Assembly (NCBI RefSeq): GCF_001875655.1 | Contig: NZ_MKEQ01000001.1 | Span: 2,170,001-2,234,000 of the forward strand | Reading direction: 5' to 3' | Source: Enterobacter hormaechei ATCC 49162 | Lineage (GTDB): Bacteria > Pseudomonadota > Gammaproteobacteria > Enterobacterales > Enterobacteriaceae | DNA length: 64,000 bases | In this document: piece by piece, positions 17,870 through 27,870 of the stretch | Layout: each line of letters opens with the position of its first letter | Numbering within the stretch: the first letter of the stretch is position 1 | The notes under the pieces: generated by a model | What the model was told of the DNA's origin: nothing | The model's database searches: none | Seen by the model: only the letters and a program-made list of their open reading frames with translations | Program-made: the position numbers and the translations under genes

Positions 17870-20332
17870 TTAAACTCCTAACTTCCATGACAGGGTACGC
17901 AGCAGATCGGCAAACACGCCCGCCGCCGTTACATCATTCCCTGCGCCATAGCCGCGAAGCACCAGCGGCAGTGGCTGATAATAATGGCTGTAGAACGCCA
18001 GGGCGTTCTCGCCGTTTTTCACCTTGTACAGCGGATCGTTGCCATCCACTTCGGCAATCTTCACCCGGCACACGCCGTCTTCTTCAATGTTGCCAACATA
18101 GCGCAATACCTTACCTTCATCACGGGCTTTCGCAACGCGTGCGGCAAAGGCATCGTCAAGCTGGGGCAAATTCGCCATAAAGGTGCTGACATCGCCGCTG
18201 CTGTCAAACTCGGCTGGCAGCACCGGTTCAATCACGATGTCGGAAAGCTCCAGCTCGCGGCCCGTCTCACGCACCAGGATCAGCAGCTTACGCGCCACGT
18301 CCATGCCGGAAAGGTCGTCGCGCGGGTCTGGCTCGGTGTAGCCCAGCTCGCGCGCGGCGCGGGTGGCTTCCGACAGGCTCATCCCTTCATCCAGCTTGCC
18401 GAAGATAAACGACAGAGAGCCGGAAAGGATGCCGGAGAAACGCTGGAGTTCATCCCCCGCGTTCAGCAGGTTTTGCAGGTTCTCGATGACCGGCAGGCCC
18501 GCGCCCACGTTGGTGTCATACAGAAACTTGCGGCGCGACTTACTCGCCGCCAGGCGCAACTGGTGATAGTAATCCATCGACGAGGTGTTGGCCTTTTTGT
18601 TCGGCGTCACCACGTGGAAACCTTCGCGCAGGAAATCCGCGTACTGATCGGCCACCGCCTGGCTGGAGGTACAGTCGACGATCACCGGGTTAAGCAGGTG
18701 ATACTCTTTTACCAGACGGATCAGGCGGCCCAGGTTAAACGGCTCTTTTGCCTCTTCCAGCTCCGCCTGCCAGTTTTCCAGGTTCAGACCGTGGACGTTA
18801 GTCAGCAATGCTTTCGAGTTAGCGATACCGCAGACGCGCAGATCGATGTGCTTTTTCTTAAGCCACTCCTGCTGGCGCTTGACCTGCTCCAGCAGCGCGC
18901 CGCCGACGCCGCCAACGCCCACCAGGAACAGCTCAATCACCTGGTCGGTATTGAACAGCATCTGATGCACCACGCGCACGCCGGTAGTGGCATCATCGTT
19001 ATCCACAACCACGGAAATTGAACGCTCTGATGAGCCCTGGGCAATCGCCACGATATTGATATTGGCCCGCGCCAGCGCGGCGAAGAATTTGGCAGAGATA
19101 CCGCGCAGGGTGCGCATGCCGTCACCCACCACGGAGATCACGGCCAGGCGCTCCTGAATAGAGAGCGGCTCCAGCAGTTCCTCTTTCAGCTCCAGGTAGA
19201 ACTCTTCTTCCAGCGCGCGACGGGCGCGCAGGCAATCGCCCTGTGGGACGCAGAAGCTGATGCTATATTCCGAGGAAGACTGCGTGATCAGCACGACGGA
19301 GATCCCGTTGCGGGACATGGCGGCAAACACGCGCGCAGCCATGCCGACCATGCCCTTCATGCCCGGGCCGGAGACGCTGAACATCGCCATGTTATTAAGA
19401 TTCGAAATGCCTTTCACCGGCAGGTCATCTTCATCCGCGCTGGCGCCAATCAGCGTACCCGGCGCCTGCGGATTACCGGTATTTTTAATCAGGCAAGGGA
19501 TCTGGAACTGGGCAATCGGGGAGATGGTACGCGGGTGAAGCACTTTAGCGCCGAAGTAGGAAAGCTCCATCGCTTCCTGGTACGACATCGACTTCAGCAG
19601 CCTGGCGTCCGGCACCTGGCGCGGATCGCAGGTATAAACGCCGTCGACGTCAGTCCAGATCTCACAACAGTCTGCACGTAAACAGGCCGCCAGCACGGCA
19701 GCGGAGTAATCAGAGCCGTTACGCCCCAGCACCACCAGTTCGCCCTTCTCGTTACCGGCGGTAAAGCCTGACATCAGGATCATATGGTCAGACGGAATTT
19801 TGCTTGCCGCAATGCGGCGTGTCGACTCGGCAATATCGACGGTGGATTCAAGGTAGTGACCTACTGCCAGCAGTTTCTCAACCGGATCGATGACCGTCAC
19901 GTGGTGACCGCGCGCTTCCAGCACCCCCGCCATGATGGCGATGGAGAGTTTTTCACCCCGGCAAATCAGCGCCGCGTTGATGCTGTCCGGGCACTGACCC
20001 AGCAGGCTGATACCGTGAAGAACATGTTTGATCTGGGCAAATTCGAGTTCAACGGTGGCTTTCAACTGCGCCAGCGGGAAACCAGGCTGGGCGTCTGCCA
20101 GCCCCTGAAGCAGATCGGCGAAGATATGCTCGGCGTCGCTGATGTTCGGCAGTGCATCCTGACCACCGATGGTTTTTTCAATCATCGCCACCAGGTGGTT
20201 CGTGATTTTGGCCGGGGCAGAGAGCACGGTGGCAACCTGCCCCTGCCTGGCGTTGCTTTCCAGGATATCGGCAACACGCAGAAAACGCTCTGCATTTGCC
20301 ACTGACGTACCGCCGAACTTCAACACTCGCAT
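17870..20332 (-). CDS. thrA: bifunctional aspartokinase I / homoserine dehydrogenase I
   Basis: Catalyses the first and third steps from aspartate to threonine and is inhibited by threonine. The 820 residues equal the E. coli length. The aspartokinase domain starts [16 protein letters not shown]. Central ACT-type regulatory segments include the [13 protein letters not shown] and [16 protein letters not shown] regions. The homoserine dehydrogenase domain begins at the Rossmann motif [13 protein letters not shown] near residue 470. The gene is controlled by the thrL attenuator just upstream. Confidence 0.98.
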   Translation of the reverse strand: MRVLKFGGTSVANAERFLRVADILESNARQGQVATVLSAPAKITNHLVAMIEKTIGGQDALPNISDAEHIFADLLQGLADAQPGFPLAQLKATVELEFAQIKHVLHGISLLGQCPDSINAALICRGEKLSIAIMAGVLEARGHHVTVIDPVEKLLAVGHYLESTVDIAESTRRIAASKIPSDHMILMSGFTAGNEKGELVVLGRNGSDYSAAVLAACLRADCCEIWTDVDGVYTCDPRQVPDARLLKSMSYQEAMELSYFGAKVLHPRTISPIAQFQIPCLIKNTGNPQAPGTLIGASADEDDLPVKGISNLNNMAMFSVSGPGMKGMVGMAARVFAAMSRNGISVVLITQSSSEYSISFCVPQGDCLRARRALEEEFYLELKEELLEPLSIQERLAVISVVGDGMRTLRGISAKFFAALARANINIVAIAQGSSERSISVVVDNDDATTGVRVVHQMLFNTDQVIELFLVGVGGVGGALLEQVKRQQEWLKKKHIDLRVCGIANSKALLTNVHGLNLENWQAELEEAKEPFNLGRLIRLVKEYHLLNPVIVDCTSSQAVADQYADFLREGFHVVTPNKKANTSSMDYYHQLRLAASKSRRKFLYDTNVGAGLPVIENLQNLLNAGDELQRFSGILSGSLSFIFGKLDEGMSLSEATRAARELGYTEPDPRDDLSGMDVARKLLILVRETGRELELSDIVIEPVLPAEFDSSGDVSTFMANLPQLDDAFAARVAKARDEGKVLRYVGNIEEDGVCRVKIAEVDGNDPLYKVKNGENALAFYSHYYQPLPLVLRGYGAGNDVTAAGVFADLLRTLSWKLGV

Positions 20333-20356
20333 GGTTCTACCTCATTTCCTTTAGCC

Positions 20357-20397
20357 GAAAAAAAAGCCCGCACTGTTCAGGTGCGGGCTTTTTTCTG
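20357..20397 (-). terminator. threonine-operon attenuator terminator
   Basis: On the minus strand AAAAAAGCCCGCACC-TGAACA-GTGCGGGCTTTTTT forms a strong GC stem with a T-run, between thrL and thrA. It matches the E. coli thr attenuator in position and stem sequence. Confidence 0.93.
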
Positions 20398-20412
20398 TTT
20401 TTCCTGTACGCG

Positions 20413-20481
20413 TCAGCCCGCATCGTTACCTGTGGTAATGATGATGGTTGTAGTAATGGTGGTGATGCTGATGCGTTTCAT
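20413..20481 (-). CDS. thrL: thr operon leader peptide
   Basis: A 22-residue leader peptide whose translation senses charged tRNA-Thr and tRNA-Ile and sets termination before thrA. It begins MKRISITTITTTIII and ends GNDAG. Seven Thr and six Ile codons lie in one run. The E. coli leader has 21 residues with eight Thr and four Ile. Its stop codon lies 16 bp before the attenuator. The upstream leader sequence ACAGAGTACACAACATCC is the same as in E. coli. Confidence 0.95.
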   Translation of the reverse strand: MKRISITTITTTIIITTGNDAG

Positions 20482-20530
20482 GGATGTTGTGTACTCTGTC
20501 ATTATTATCTGTCTGTGCTCTATTCTTTTA

Positions 20531-20559
20531 GGGTTAAAGGATCGAGCCTCTTAAGTCAA
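20531..20559 (-). promoter_or_regulatory. thr operon promoter
   Basis: On the minus strand TTGACT (20554-20559) and TAACCC (20531-20536) are 17 bp apart, about 50 bp before thrL, in the same arrangement as the E. coli thr promoter. Confidence 0.65.
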
Positions 20560-20692
20560 TGAATTTTTAATTTGATCACAATTCGGGACATTCTCACGTC
20601 CCGCTGTGGGCTGATTTATTTTCATCGGAATCCCCCAGATGCAACCCCAGACATTAGCAGGATCGGCCATAATAAAAACCTATGGCACGATT

Positions 20693-21379
20693 TTACTCGG
20701 CTAATTTTTTTTCAATATCATGGAGCAATCGGTGCAGCATTGCGGTGTCGCGCTGTTCAAGACGCCCTAAACGCTGCTGCAACCAGTCCACCATTTTTTG
20801 ATCATCCGCGACGCCCAGCTGCACAAGAAGCTTATCCGCACGAACCCGCAGTGCCGCCAGCTGGTTTTCATCCGGCATTGTCACCGGTGGCTGAGAAATT
20901 TGTATTAAGGATGCTAATTGATAGCAATAAACCATCACCGCCTGCCCCAGATTGAGTGATGGATAATCCGCCACCATCGGCGCGCCCGTCAGCACGTCAG
21001 CCAGCTCCAGTTCTTCGTTGGTCAGCCCGGAATCCTCGCGTCCAAATACCAGTGCGGCTTTCTCCAGCCACTGGCTTTTTTCTTCCAGCATCGGCACCAG
21101 TTCAGCGGGCGTGGCGTAATAGTGAAACTTCGCCCGGCTGCGCGCGGTCGTCGCGACGGTAAACGAAATATCGTGCAGCGCGTCAGCGAGTGTTGCGTAA
21201 GTGGTTATATTATCGAGAATATCACCCGAACCGTGCGCAACCCACCGCGCAGGAGGTTCCAGATGTGCGGTGCTGTCCACAATACGTAAATCGGTAAAAC
21301 CCATGGTCTTCATAGCCCGCGCCGCAGCGCCAATATTCTCGGCTCTCGCTGGTGCAACCAGCACAATCGACAGATGCAT
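20693..21379 (-). CDS. yjtD: SpoU/TrmH-family RNA methyltransferase YjtD
   Basis: Predicted 2'-O-ribose methyltransferase of the SPOUT superfamily acting on tRNA or rRNA; its target is not established from sequence. The 228 residues are the E. coli YjtD (LasT) length. Family motifs seen are VLVAPARAENIGAAARAMKTMG at the N-terminus (N and G of the NxG region), ALVFGREDSGLTNEEL near residues 108-123, and the SAM-loop-like YPSLNLGQAVMVYCYQL near 140-156. It stands between the thr operon and yjjY/arcA as in E. coli. Confidence 0.93.
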   Translation of the reverse strand: MHLSIVLVAPARAENIGAAARAMKTMGFTDLRIVDSTAHLEPPARWVAHGSGDILDNITTYATLADALHDISFTVATTARSRAKFHYYATPAELVPMLEEKSQWLEKAALVFGREDSGLTNEELELADVLTGAPMVADYPSLNLGQAVMVYCYQLASLIQISQPPVTMPDENQLAALRVRADKLLVQLGVADDQKMVDWLQQRLGRLEQRDTAMLHRLLHDIEKKLAE

Positions 21380-21778
21380 TTATGCTCTCTTTTTAATCAG
21401 TTAGCGGGTAAAAATGTGATTCACTTCATCATATTACGCAGCGCGAATTTACAAATTTGCAACACAAATCACTGAAATAGCGTTTCATAACAAATTAAAA
21501 ACGCTAAACTATTTTGTGGCTGAACAATCAGTTAGAATGTTAACAGAAGTTCATTATCCTTATGTTTTGTAATGATAATGACCATATGAATACTCTTTTC
21601 TGATTGGATTCGTACCGTTTATCAATCAATGTCCGCAACTAGTTGGTTTATTGAAAAATTGTGACAAAGGCTAGCATTCAGCTACGATGATTTCATCAAA
21701 CTGTTAACGTGCTACAATTGAACTTGATATATGTCAACGAAGCGTAGTTTTATTGGGTGTCCGGTGTCACTTAGCCTG
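21380..21778. other. AT-rich intergenic region upstream of yjtD and arcA
   Basis: About 400 bp with no convincing gene. It is clearly more AT-rich than its surroundings and must hold the yjtD promoter (minus strand) and probably distal arcA promoters (plus strand). A possible arcA promoter is TTGTGA (21659-21664) with TACGAT (21683-21688), 18 bp apart. This would give a leader of about 320 nt that runs antisense to yjjY. Confidence 0.4.
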
Positions 21779-21919
21779 TTATGTTGCTGTTAAAATGGTT
21801 AGGATGACAGCCGTTTTTGACACTGTCGGGTCCAAAGGGAAAGTACCCACGACCAAGCTAATGATGTTGTTGACGTTGATGGAAAGTGCATCAAGAACGC
21901 AATTACGTACTTTAGTCAC
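21779..21919 (-). CDS. yjjY: small conserved protein YjjY
   Basis: A 46-codon frame starting GTG at 21919, reading TKVRNCVLDALSINVNNIIS and ending ILTILTAT. It matches E. coli YjjY, annotated at the same place between arcA and yjtD, with about one substitution as far as I can recall. Function is unknown. The ribosome-binding site is weak (GGCTTAAC). It lies divergent from arcA and within the probable arcA leader on the opposite strand, so its conservation could reflect the RNA or the promoter rather than the peptide. Confidence 0.6.
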   Translation of the reverse strand: MTKVRNCVLDALSINVNNIISLVVGTFPLDPTVSKTAVILTILTAT

Positions 21920-22014
21920 GTTAAGCCGATCATGTTAATTTGCGACATGCATCAGGCAGGTCAGGGACTTTTGTACTTCCTGTTTCGATTTAGTTGGCAA
22001 TTTAGGTAGCAAAC

Positions 22015-22731
22015 ATGCAGACCCCGCACATTCTTATCGTTGAAGACGAGTTGGTAACACGCAACACGTTAAAGAGCATTTTCGAAGCAGAAGGCTACGA
22101 TGTCTTTGAAGCGACCGATGGCGCAGAGATGCATCAGATCCTTTCTGAAAATGATATCAACCTGGTGATTATGGATATCAATCTGCCGGGCAAAAACGGG
22201 CTTCTTCTGGCGCGCGAACTGCGTGAACAGGCGAACGTCGCGTTGATGTTCCTGACAGGCCGTGACAACGAGGTTGATAAAATTCTTGGTCTGGAAATCG
22301 GCGCGGATGATTACATCACTAAGCCGTTCAACCCTCGCGAGTTAACCATTCGTGCACGCAACCTGCTGTCCCGCACCATGAATCTTGGTACGGTCAGTGA
22401 AGAGCGTCGTAGCGTCGACAGCTACAAATTCAACGGCTGGGAACTTGATATCAATAGCCGTTCGCTGATTAGCCCGAACGGTGAGCAGTACAAACTGCCG
22501 CGCAGTGAATTCCGCGCGATGCTGCACTTCTGCGAGAACCCGGGCAAGATTCAGTCCCGTGCAGAACTGCTGAAGAAAATGACCGGTCGTGAGTTGAAGC
22601 CACACGATCGTACCGTTGACGTAACCATCCGTCGTATTCGTAAACATTTCGAATCTACGCCGGATACGCCGGAAATTATCGCCACGATCCATGGTGAAGG
22701 CTATCGTTTCTGCGGTGACCTCCAGGAGTAA
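22015..22731 (+). CDS. arcA: aerobic respiration response regulator ArcA
   Basis: OmpR-family response regulator that is phosphorylated by ArcB under low oxygen and represses aerobic respiratory genes. The 238 residues match E. coli ArcA. The receiver domain has the phospho-acceptor aspartate in [10 protein letters not shown] (D54) and the conserved lysine in [12 protein letters not shown]. The C-terminal winged helix includes [16 protein letters not shown] good terminator follows. Confidence 0.99.
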   Translation: MQTPHILIVEDELVTRNTLKSIFEAEGYDVFEATDGAEMHQILSENDINLVIMDINLPGKNGLLLARELREQANVALMFLTGRDNEVDKILGLEIGADDYITKPFNPRELTIRARNLLSRTMNLGTVSEERRSVDSYKFNGWELDINSRSLISPNGEQYKLPRSEFRAMLHFCENPGKIQSRAELLKKMTGRELKPHDRTVDVTIRRIRKHFESTPDTPEIIATIHGEGYRFCGDLQE

Positions 22732-22748
22732 TCCGTTCCGTCACGCAG

Positions 22749-22780
22749 TAAAAAACGGCGCTTTTGCGCCGTTTTTTTTA
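22749..22780. terminator. arcA terminator (shared with creD)
   Basis: AAAAACGGCGC-TTT-TGCGCCGTTTTTTTT: GC stem with A-run and T-run on both sides, between the convergent stops of arcA and creD. Confidence 0.92.
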
Positions 22781-24130
22781 TTTCCAGATCCGCATCGTAT
22801 CGTCATCCGGCGATGCTGGTGGCTCAGGCCGCTTCGGCTGTGAAAGTGAATACCAGTCGAGATGTCGGGTCAGGTACATCACGGCGAACAGCGCCAGCGC
22901 GAGAACCGCAGACCCCAATAGCAGCGCGCTATCCTCCGAGCGCAACAGGAACCACATCACCACGTCCAGCCCCAGTAGGGCCAGCACGAACAGCCCGCTG
23001 CGCTTCCAGCTTTTCAGCACAGCATGCAGGTACATCCCGTTCATCGCCGCGCCCACCAGACTTGCAACAACCCAGGCTGGTGTAAAGCCGACGTGTTCTG
23101 ACAGCGCCAGCAGCACCAGATAGAACAGCACCAGCGAAAGCCCCACCAGCAGATACTGCATCGGGTGCAGGCGCAGACCGGTGAGAGTTTCGAAGACAAA
23201 GAAGGCCATAAACGTCAGCGCAATCAGCAAAATAGCGTATTTGATCGCCCGGTCAGTCAGTTGATACTGATCGGCGGGCGTGGCTACCGTGACGCTGAAA
23301 GCGGGGATCGACTCCCACGTCGGAGATTCACTGCCGTTGAACCAGCTCTCAAGGTTGTTCGCAAACCAGCTGCTCTGCCAGTTCGCCTGAAAACCGGAAT
23401 CACCAATTTTGTGTTTCACCGGCAGATAGTTACCCATAAAGCCCGGATGCGGCCAGTTGCTGTTCAGCGCCATTTCACTGTTACGTCCCACAGGCACCAC
23501 GGCAAAACTTCCCGTCCCCGCCAGATTCAGCGACATCTCCATGACAAACGTTTTTGGCTCCAGCGCTTTGTCCGTCAGCGGGATATGAATACCGGAAAGC
23601 CCCCCATACACGCCTGAACCCGGCTCTACGCTCAGCGTCTCACCGTTAATACTGGAGACGTTCACCGTGCCAATGCCGCGAGCATCGCCCACGCCAACAA
23701 CGATAAACGGCTGCCCCAGGGTCATCGTCTCCCCTTTCAGTTGAGTGATTTTTTCGGTGTTGAATCGCGCTTTTATGTTGAGTTCAGTGTTCCAGATCTG
23801 ACCGTCATAAATACCGATATTTCGGGACTCAACGTGCTGGTTACCCTCAACAAGCAGAGACTCCGGCAGGATGAAACGCATATAGCTTTTCTTGTACTCG
23901 ACTTGCTTCTCATCCTCTGACTTGTAGAAGACCTCCGTGACCGGGATCGCCATCAGCGGGCCGACCAGTTTTTGCGGTCCACTGGTACTCTGGCGAAGCG
24001 TGTTTTCGACATCATTACGGTAGCTTTCACGCTCTGAAATGAGGTTACTCACCATACACAGCGGAACTAACAGCAGCAGAATGCACCCCAGCAGGGTGCT
24101 TACTTTCCAGAACAGGGGGGATTTCATCAT
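22778..24130 (-). CDS. creD: inner-membrane protein CreD
   Basis: Membrane protein of the CreBC regulon. In related bacteria it is induced by active CreB and is linked to envelope stress and colicin or beta-lactam response; its biochemical role is unknown. The 450 residues have an N-terminal membrane segment (about 10-28), a long periplasmic domain, and about five C-terminal membrane segments from residue 300 onward. It follows creC but has its own CreB-binding site overlapping the creC stop region. Confidence 0.96.
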   Translation of the reverse strand: MMKSPLFWKVSTLLGCILLLLVPLCMVSNLISERESYRNDVENTLRQSTSGPQKLVGPLMAIPVTEVFYKSEDEKQVEYKKSYMRFILPESLLVEGNQHVESRNIGIYDGQIWNTELNIKARFNTEKITQLKGETMTLGQPFIVVGVGDARGIGTVNVSSINGETLSVEPGSGVYGGLSGIHIPLTDKALEPKTFVMEMSLNLAGTGSFAVVPVGRNSEMALNSNWPHPGFMGNYLPVKHKIGDSGFQANWQSSWFANNLESWFNGSESPTWESIPAFSVTVATPADQYQLTDRAIKYAILLIALTFMAFFVFETLTGLRLHPMQYLLVGLSLVLFYLVLLALSEHVGFTPAWVVASLVGAAMNGMYLHAVLKSWKRSGLFVLALLGLDVVMWFLLRSEDSALLLGSAVLALALFAVMYLTRHLDWYSLSQPKRPEPPASPDDDTMRIWK

Positions 24131-24186
24131 TACGTCTCCTTTGCGATGAGGAGAGCGTAACCAGGCTGTGTGGGGGCAGTTTGAAG

Positions 24187-25611
24187 TTATGTGAAGGGAC
24201 GGTGAAGTGTCAGCGTGGCCATCACGCCGCCTTCATCACGATTGCGCAATGTAATCTCTCCCTGATGCAGACGAGCCACCTCCTGGACAAAGGCCAGCCC
24301 AAGCCCGCTGCTCTTAACCCCATTCTCCCGCGGCAGGGAATAGAAGCGTTCAAAAATACGATCCCGCGCGTAATCCGGGATCCCGCTTCCGCTGTCGGTG
24401 ACGATCAGCTGTATCTGCCCGTGCTCTTCCCGGGCCGCCAGTTCTATGGATCCGCCCTCCGGTGTGAAATCGATAGCGTTATCCAGCAAATTACCGAGCG
24501 ACTGTTCGAGCAGGTCGGGATCGCCTTTAACATAAAGCGAAGCAGGCTGGAGGGTCAGCGCAATCTCTTTTGACGCCAGCTGCGCCGATCGCGCGTCAGC
24601 AAGCCGGGTAAACAGCGAGTCGACCCGGACGGCCTCGGGCGTAATCTCGACCCGATTTTCAAGCCGAGCCTGAGCGAGCAGTTTTTCAACCAGCGACTGC
24701 ATGCGCGCGTTTTGTACCAGAATGTTATCGATGAACCGCGCAGCCACCTGCGGCGGCGGCTGCTCGGCGAGTATTTCCGCCGCGCCGCGTATGGCCGCGA
24801 TCGGGCTTTTCAGCTCGTGGGTGAGCGCATGGACATAGCGTTCAATATAGTTTTTCCCTTCGAGGCGAATGCGCATATTTTCCAGCGCCTGGGCCAGCTT
24901 GTGCAGTTCGCTGCTGCCCGGATTGGGCAGCGGGAGAGGCGTGTCGGTGGTCACCGAGTCGGCGTAGCGCGATAACGTACTGATGGAACGGTTGATCCAC
25001 CAGGCGACAAAAAGACCGATCAGCAAAGCAATGCCGAGCAGCGCCCCGCCTGCCCACAGAATTCGCCGCTCGCTGCGTTGAATAACCGGGGCCATCGCGC
25101 TGTTAGGTTTCCCCACCGACAGCACGCCGATGATTTTGCCCTGCTCCACAACCGGCGCGGCAACATACATCACCGTACTCTCCGGATCCTCGGGATTGAT
25201 CTGAGTACTGCGCGCGCCGTATTCGCCGCGAAGCGTCAGCCAGACGTCGTTCCAGCGAGAGTAATCTTGTCCTAACGCCAGGCCTGTGGAATCAAACACC
25301 ACTCTGCCCTGCGCATCGGTCATATAGACGTGATACTCGTTGCGCACCTTATGAATGCCGCCGATATTGGCGCGGAAAGGCCGCTGATGGAGCTGGGAAA
25401 AGGCCTGCGCCAGTTTGCCCTGCTGCGCATTGCCCGAAAGAAGATCCTCACGCCCGACTTCGGCGAGCAAGGTCGCGGTATCGATCAATGTGCCCTCGGT
25501 TGCCCTACGCACGCCGGGCTTCACTTCCTGAACAAAGATCGACAGCACAAACCACGCGGCGATGGCCACGATGAGGAAATATCCCAGCAATAACCGCATC
25601 CCAATGCGCAT
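24187..25611 (-). CDS. creC: sensor histidine kinase CreC
   Basis: Inner-membrane sensor that phosphorylates CreB, responding to growth on fermentable carbon in minimal conditions. The 474 residues equal the E. coli length. A first membrane segment (residues about 5-27), a periplasmic sensor region and a second membrane segment near 185-205 precede the HAMP-like linker. The phospho-acceptor histidine is in HALTHELKSPIAAIRG. The ATP-binding boxes are DNAIDFTPEGGS, DSGSGIP and SSGLGLAFV. Its start overlaps the creB stop by one base. Confidence 0.97.
   Translation of the reverse strand: MRIGMRLLLGYFLIVAIAAWFVLSIFVQEVKPGVRRATEGTLIDTATLLAEVGREDLLSGNAQQGKLAQAFSQLHQRPFRANIGGIHKVRNEYHVYMTDAQGRVVFDSTGLALGQDYSRWNDVWLTLRGEYGARSTQINPEDPESTVMYVAAPVVEQGKIIGVLSVGKPNSAMAPVIQRSERRILWAGGALLGIALLIGLFVAWWINRSISTLSRYADSVTTDTPLPLPNPGSSELHKLAQALENMRIRLEGKNYIERYVHALTHELKSPIAAIRGAAEILAEQPPPQVAARFIDNILVQNARMQSLVEKLLAQARLENRVEITPEAVRVDSLFTRLADARSAQLASKEIALTLQPASLYVKGDPDLLEQSLGNLLDNAIDFTPEGGSIELAAREEHGQIQLIVTDSGSGIPDYARDRIFERFYSLPRENGVKSSGLGLAFVQEVARLHQGEITLRNRDEGGVMATLTLHRPFT
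24191..24206 (-). promoter_or_regulatory. cre-tag: CreB binding site for creD
   Basis: On the minus strand TTCAC-CGTCCC-TTCAC is an exact TTCAC-N6-TTCAC tag, the known CreB recognition pattern. It lies about 60 bp before creD and inside the last codons of creC. Confidence 0.88.
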
Positions 25612-26300
25612 CAGTAAAGGCCCAGACTATAGCCCATACCGCGATGGGTGCTGATGGGTGAAAGCTCCTCGTTCACCGCCCGCAGCTTGGCGCGCAGGGT
25701 TTTGATGTGGGTATCCACAGTACGATCGAAACTGTCCCCGTCTTCACCCCATACCTTGTCCATGAGCTGCTGGCGAGAAAATACGCGTCCGGGCGCCTGT
25801 AACAGGGTTTTGAGCAGCAAGAATTCGTAGCGGGTCAGGGGCAATGCTTCACCGCACCAGCTGATTCGGGCTGCAGGTTCGTTCAGTTCAAACTGCCCGA
25901 TACGCACCGTCTCTGCTGGCGCGGCGGATTTTTGCATCCGCCGTAAAATGGTCCTTACCCGGGCGCATACCTCGCGCGGGGAGAAAGGTTTGGCGACGTA
26001 GTCGTCTGCGCCCATTTCCAGGCCGAGGAGTTTATCCACTTCGTCACTGCGTGCCGTCAAAAACAGCACGGGCAGTGACGGATGCTGCGCCAGAAGCTGG
26101 CGGCAGAGCTCGAAACCACTGATGTCCGGCAGCCCGATGTCCAGAATGGCGAGCGCCGGAACCTGCCGCCGCGCCGCCTCCAGCACGGGTAGCCCCCGTT
26201 CAAACGCCTCTACCGCAAACCCTTCCTGCTGAAGCATGTAGATAAGCGTATCGGCAATACTGGTTTCGTCTTCAACCAGCCAGACCACAGGTTGTTGCAT
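25611..26300 (-). CDS. creB: response regulator CreB
   Basis: OmpR/PhoB-type response regulator, partner of CreC. The 229 residues equal E. coli CreB. The receiver domain carries the phospho-acceptor aspartate in LAILDIGLPDIS and the lysine in DDYVAKPFSPRE. The C-terminal winged helix includes DRTVDTHIKTLRAKLR. It lies 14 bp after creA and overlaps creC by one base, so creABC is translated as a unit. Confidence 0.97.
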   Translation of the reverse strand: MQQPVVWLVEDETSIADTLIYMLQQEGFAVEAFERGLPVLEAARRQVPALAILDIGLPDISGFELCRQLLAQHPSLPVLFLTARSDEVDKLLGLEMGADDYVAKPFSPREVCARVRTILRRMQKSAAPAETVRIGQFELNEPAARISWCGEALPLTRYEFLLLKTLLQAPGRVFSRQQLMDKVWGEDGDSFDRTVDTHIKTLRAKLRAVNEELSPISTHRGMGYSLGLY

Positions 26301-26314
26301 GGTTCATTCCTGTA

Positions 26315-26785
26315 TCAATGCCACGGCATAATCGGCACCGCGCTAATCGCGTTTTTCGGTGAGCCTTCCACGACTTTGTCGGAATAAGCCAGATAAGCCA
26401 GGGTGTTGCGCTTCGCGTCATAAAAACGCACCACCTGTAGCTTTTTGAATACCAGCGAGGTCCGTTTCTGGAATACGACGTCGCCCTGCGCTTTGCCGTT
26501 TTTGATTTTGTCACTCAATTCCACCGGGCCAACCTGCTGGCAGGAAATGGCCGCGTCAGACGTGTCTTCAGCCAGACCCAGGCCGCCTTTAATCCCGCCC
26601 GTCTTCGCCCTGCTGACATAGCAGGTGACGTTTTTCACGTCCGGATCGTCAAAGGCCTCCACCACAATTTTGTGGTCCGGCCCAAACATTTTAAACACGG
26701 TATCCACGGAGCCAATTTGCTCCGCCTGCGCCACGCGCCCTGCCATCAGCGCCAGAGCCGCAAAGACTAAAACCTTGTATTTCAT
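26315..26785 (-). CDS. creA: periplasmic/secreted protein CreA
   Basis: Exported protein of unknown function, first in creABCD. The start [16 protein letters not shown] at 26785 gives 156 residues (157 in E. coli) with a signal peptide cleaved near VAQA-EQ; an ATG five codons earlier is less likely. The mature part [20 protein letters not shown] is almost that of E. coli. It is transcribed away from rob; the gap between them (about 215 bp) is AT-rich and holds both promoters. Confidence 0.95.
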   Translation of the reverse strand: MKYKVLVFAALALMAGRVAQAEQIGSVDTVFKMFGPDHKIVVEAFDDPDVKNVTCYVSRAKTGGIKGGLGLAEDTSDAAISCQQVGPVELSDKIKNGKAQGDVVFQKRTSLVFKKLQVVRFYDAKRNTLAYLAYSDKVVEGSPKNAISAVPIMPWH

Positions 26786-27000
26786 ATTGTTACCATTCAT
26801 AAAAAATTACGCTGAGCGATTATTCAACAGGTTAGGTAAAAATGTAGCAAGATCACAGGATTAGAATATATCCGCACATAAATCACCACAAAAAGCATTT
26901 ATGCGCAAAAAAAACACTGAATGCTAAAACGTCAAAAAATGCTATTATCCGCTAACCTGTAAACAGGCACCTGCGGCAGTTTTAAGGATGAGGATAGTAT

Positions 27001-27870
27001 ATGGATCAGGCTGGAATTATTCGCGACCTGCTCACCTGGCTGGAAGGTCATCTCGACCAGCCATTGTCACTGGATAATGTGGCGGCAAAAGCAGGCTATT
27101 CCAAGTGGCATCTGCAAAGGATGTTCAAAGATGTCACCGGTCATGCTATCGGTGCCTATATTCGTGCACGACGGTTATCAAAGTCTGCTGTCGCGTTGCG
27201 CCTGACCGCGCGACCAATACTGGATATTGCTCTGCAATATCGCTTCGATTCACAGCAAACCTTCACCCGCGCCTTTAAAAAACAGTTCTCGTTAACGCCA
27301 GCGCTTTATCGTCGTTCGCCGGACTGGAGTTCCTTTGGTATGCGTCCGCCGCTGCGTCTGGGCGAGTTTGCGATGCCAAAATATGAAATCATCACCCTGC
27401 CGGAAACGCACCTGGTTGGCACCACGCAGAGCTACTCCTGTTCCCTGGAGCAGATCTCCGAGTTCCGCCATCAGATGCGTGTTCAGTTCTGGCGCGAATT
27501 TTTAAGCCACGCTCCGGCGATCCCGCCGATTCTGTATGGCCTGAACGAAACGCATCCAAGCCAGGAAAAAGACGACGAGCAGGAGGTGTTCTATACCACG
27601 GCGCTGACGCCTGACATGGCGAACGGTTACATTCATGGCTCGAAGCCTGTCGTGCTGGAAGGCGGCGAGTATGTGATGTTCTCATACGAAGGTTTAGGCA
27701 CGGGCGTTCAGGAGTTCATCCTGACCGTTTACGGGACCTGCATGCCGATGCTGAATCTGAATCGCCGTAAAGGTCAGGACATTGAGCGCTACTATCCGGC
27801 GCATGATGCTAAACCGGAAGAAGGCCCTATCAATCTGCGTATGGAATTCCTGATTCCGGTACGTCGTTAA
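27001..27870 (+). CDS. rob: AraC/XylS-family transcription factor Rob
   Basis: Abundant activator of the MarA/SoxS/Rob regulon (efflux, superoxide and organic-solvent resistance). The 289 residues match E. coli Rob. Two helix-turn-helix motifs lie in the first 110 residues (LDNVAAKAGYSKWHLQRMFK and LDIALQYRFDSQQTFTRAFK). The C-terminal GyrI-like domain, which senses bile salts and fatty acids in E. coli, covers about residues 120-289. GAGGATAGT precedes the ATG. The stop overlaps that of convergent gpmB. Confidence 0.97.
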   Translation: MDQAGIIRDLLTWLEGHLDQPLSLDNVAAKAGYSKWHLQRMFKDVTGHAIGAYIRARRLSKSAVALRLTARPILDIALQYRFDSQQTFTRAFKKQFSLTPALYRRSPDWSSFGMRPPLRLGEFAMPKYEIITLPETHLVGTTQSYSCSLEQISEFRHQMRVQFWREFLSHAPAIPPILYGLNETHPSQEKDDEQEVFYTTALTPDMANGYIHGSKPVVLEGGEYVMFSYEGLGTGVQEFILTVYGTCMPMLNLNRRKGQDIERYYPAHDAKPEEGPINLRMEFLIPVRR

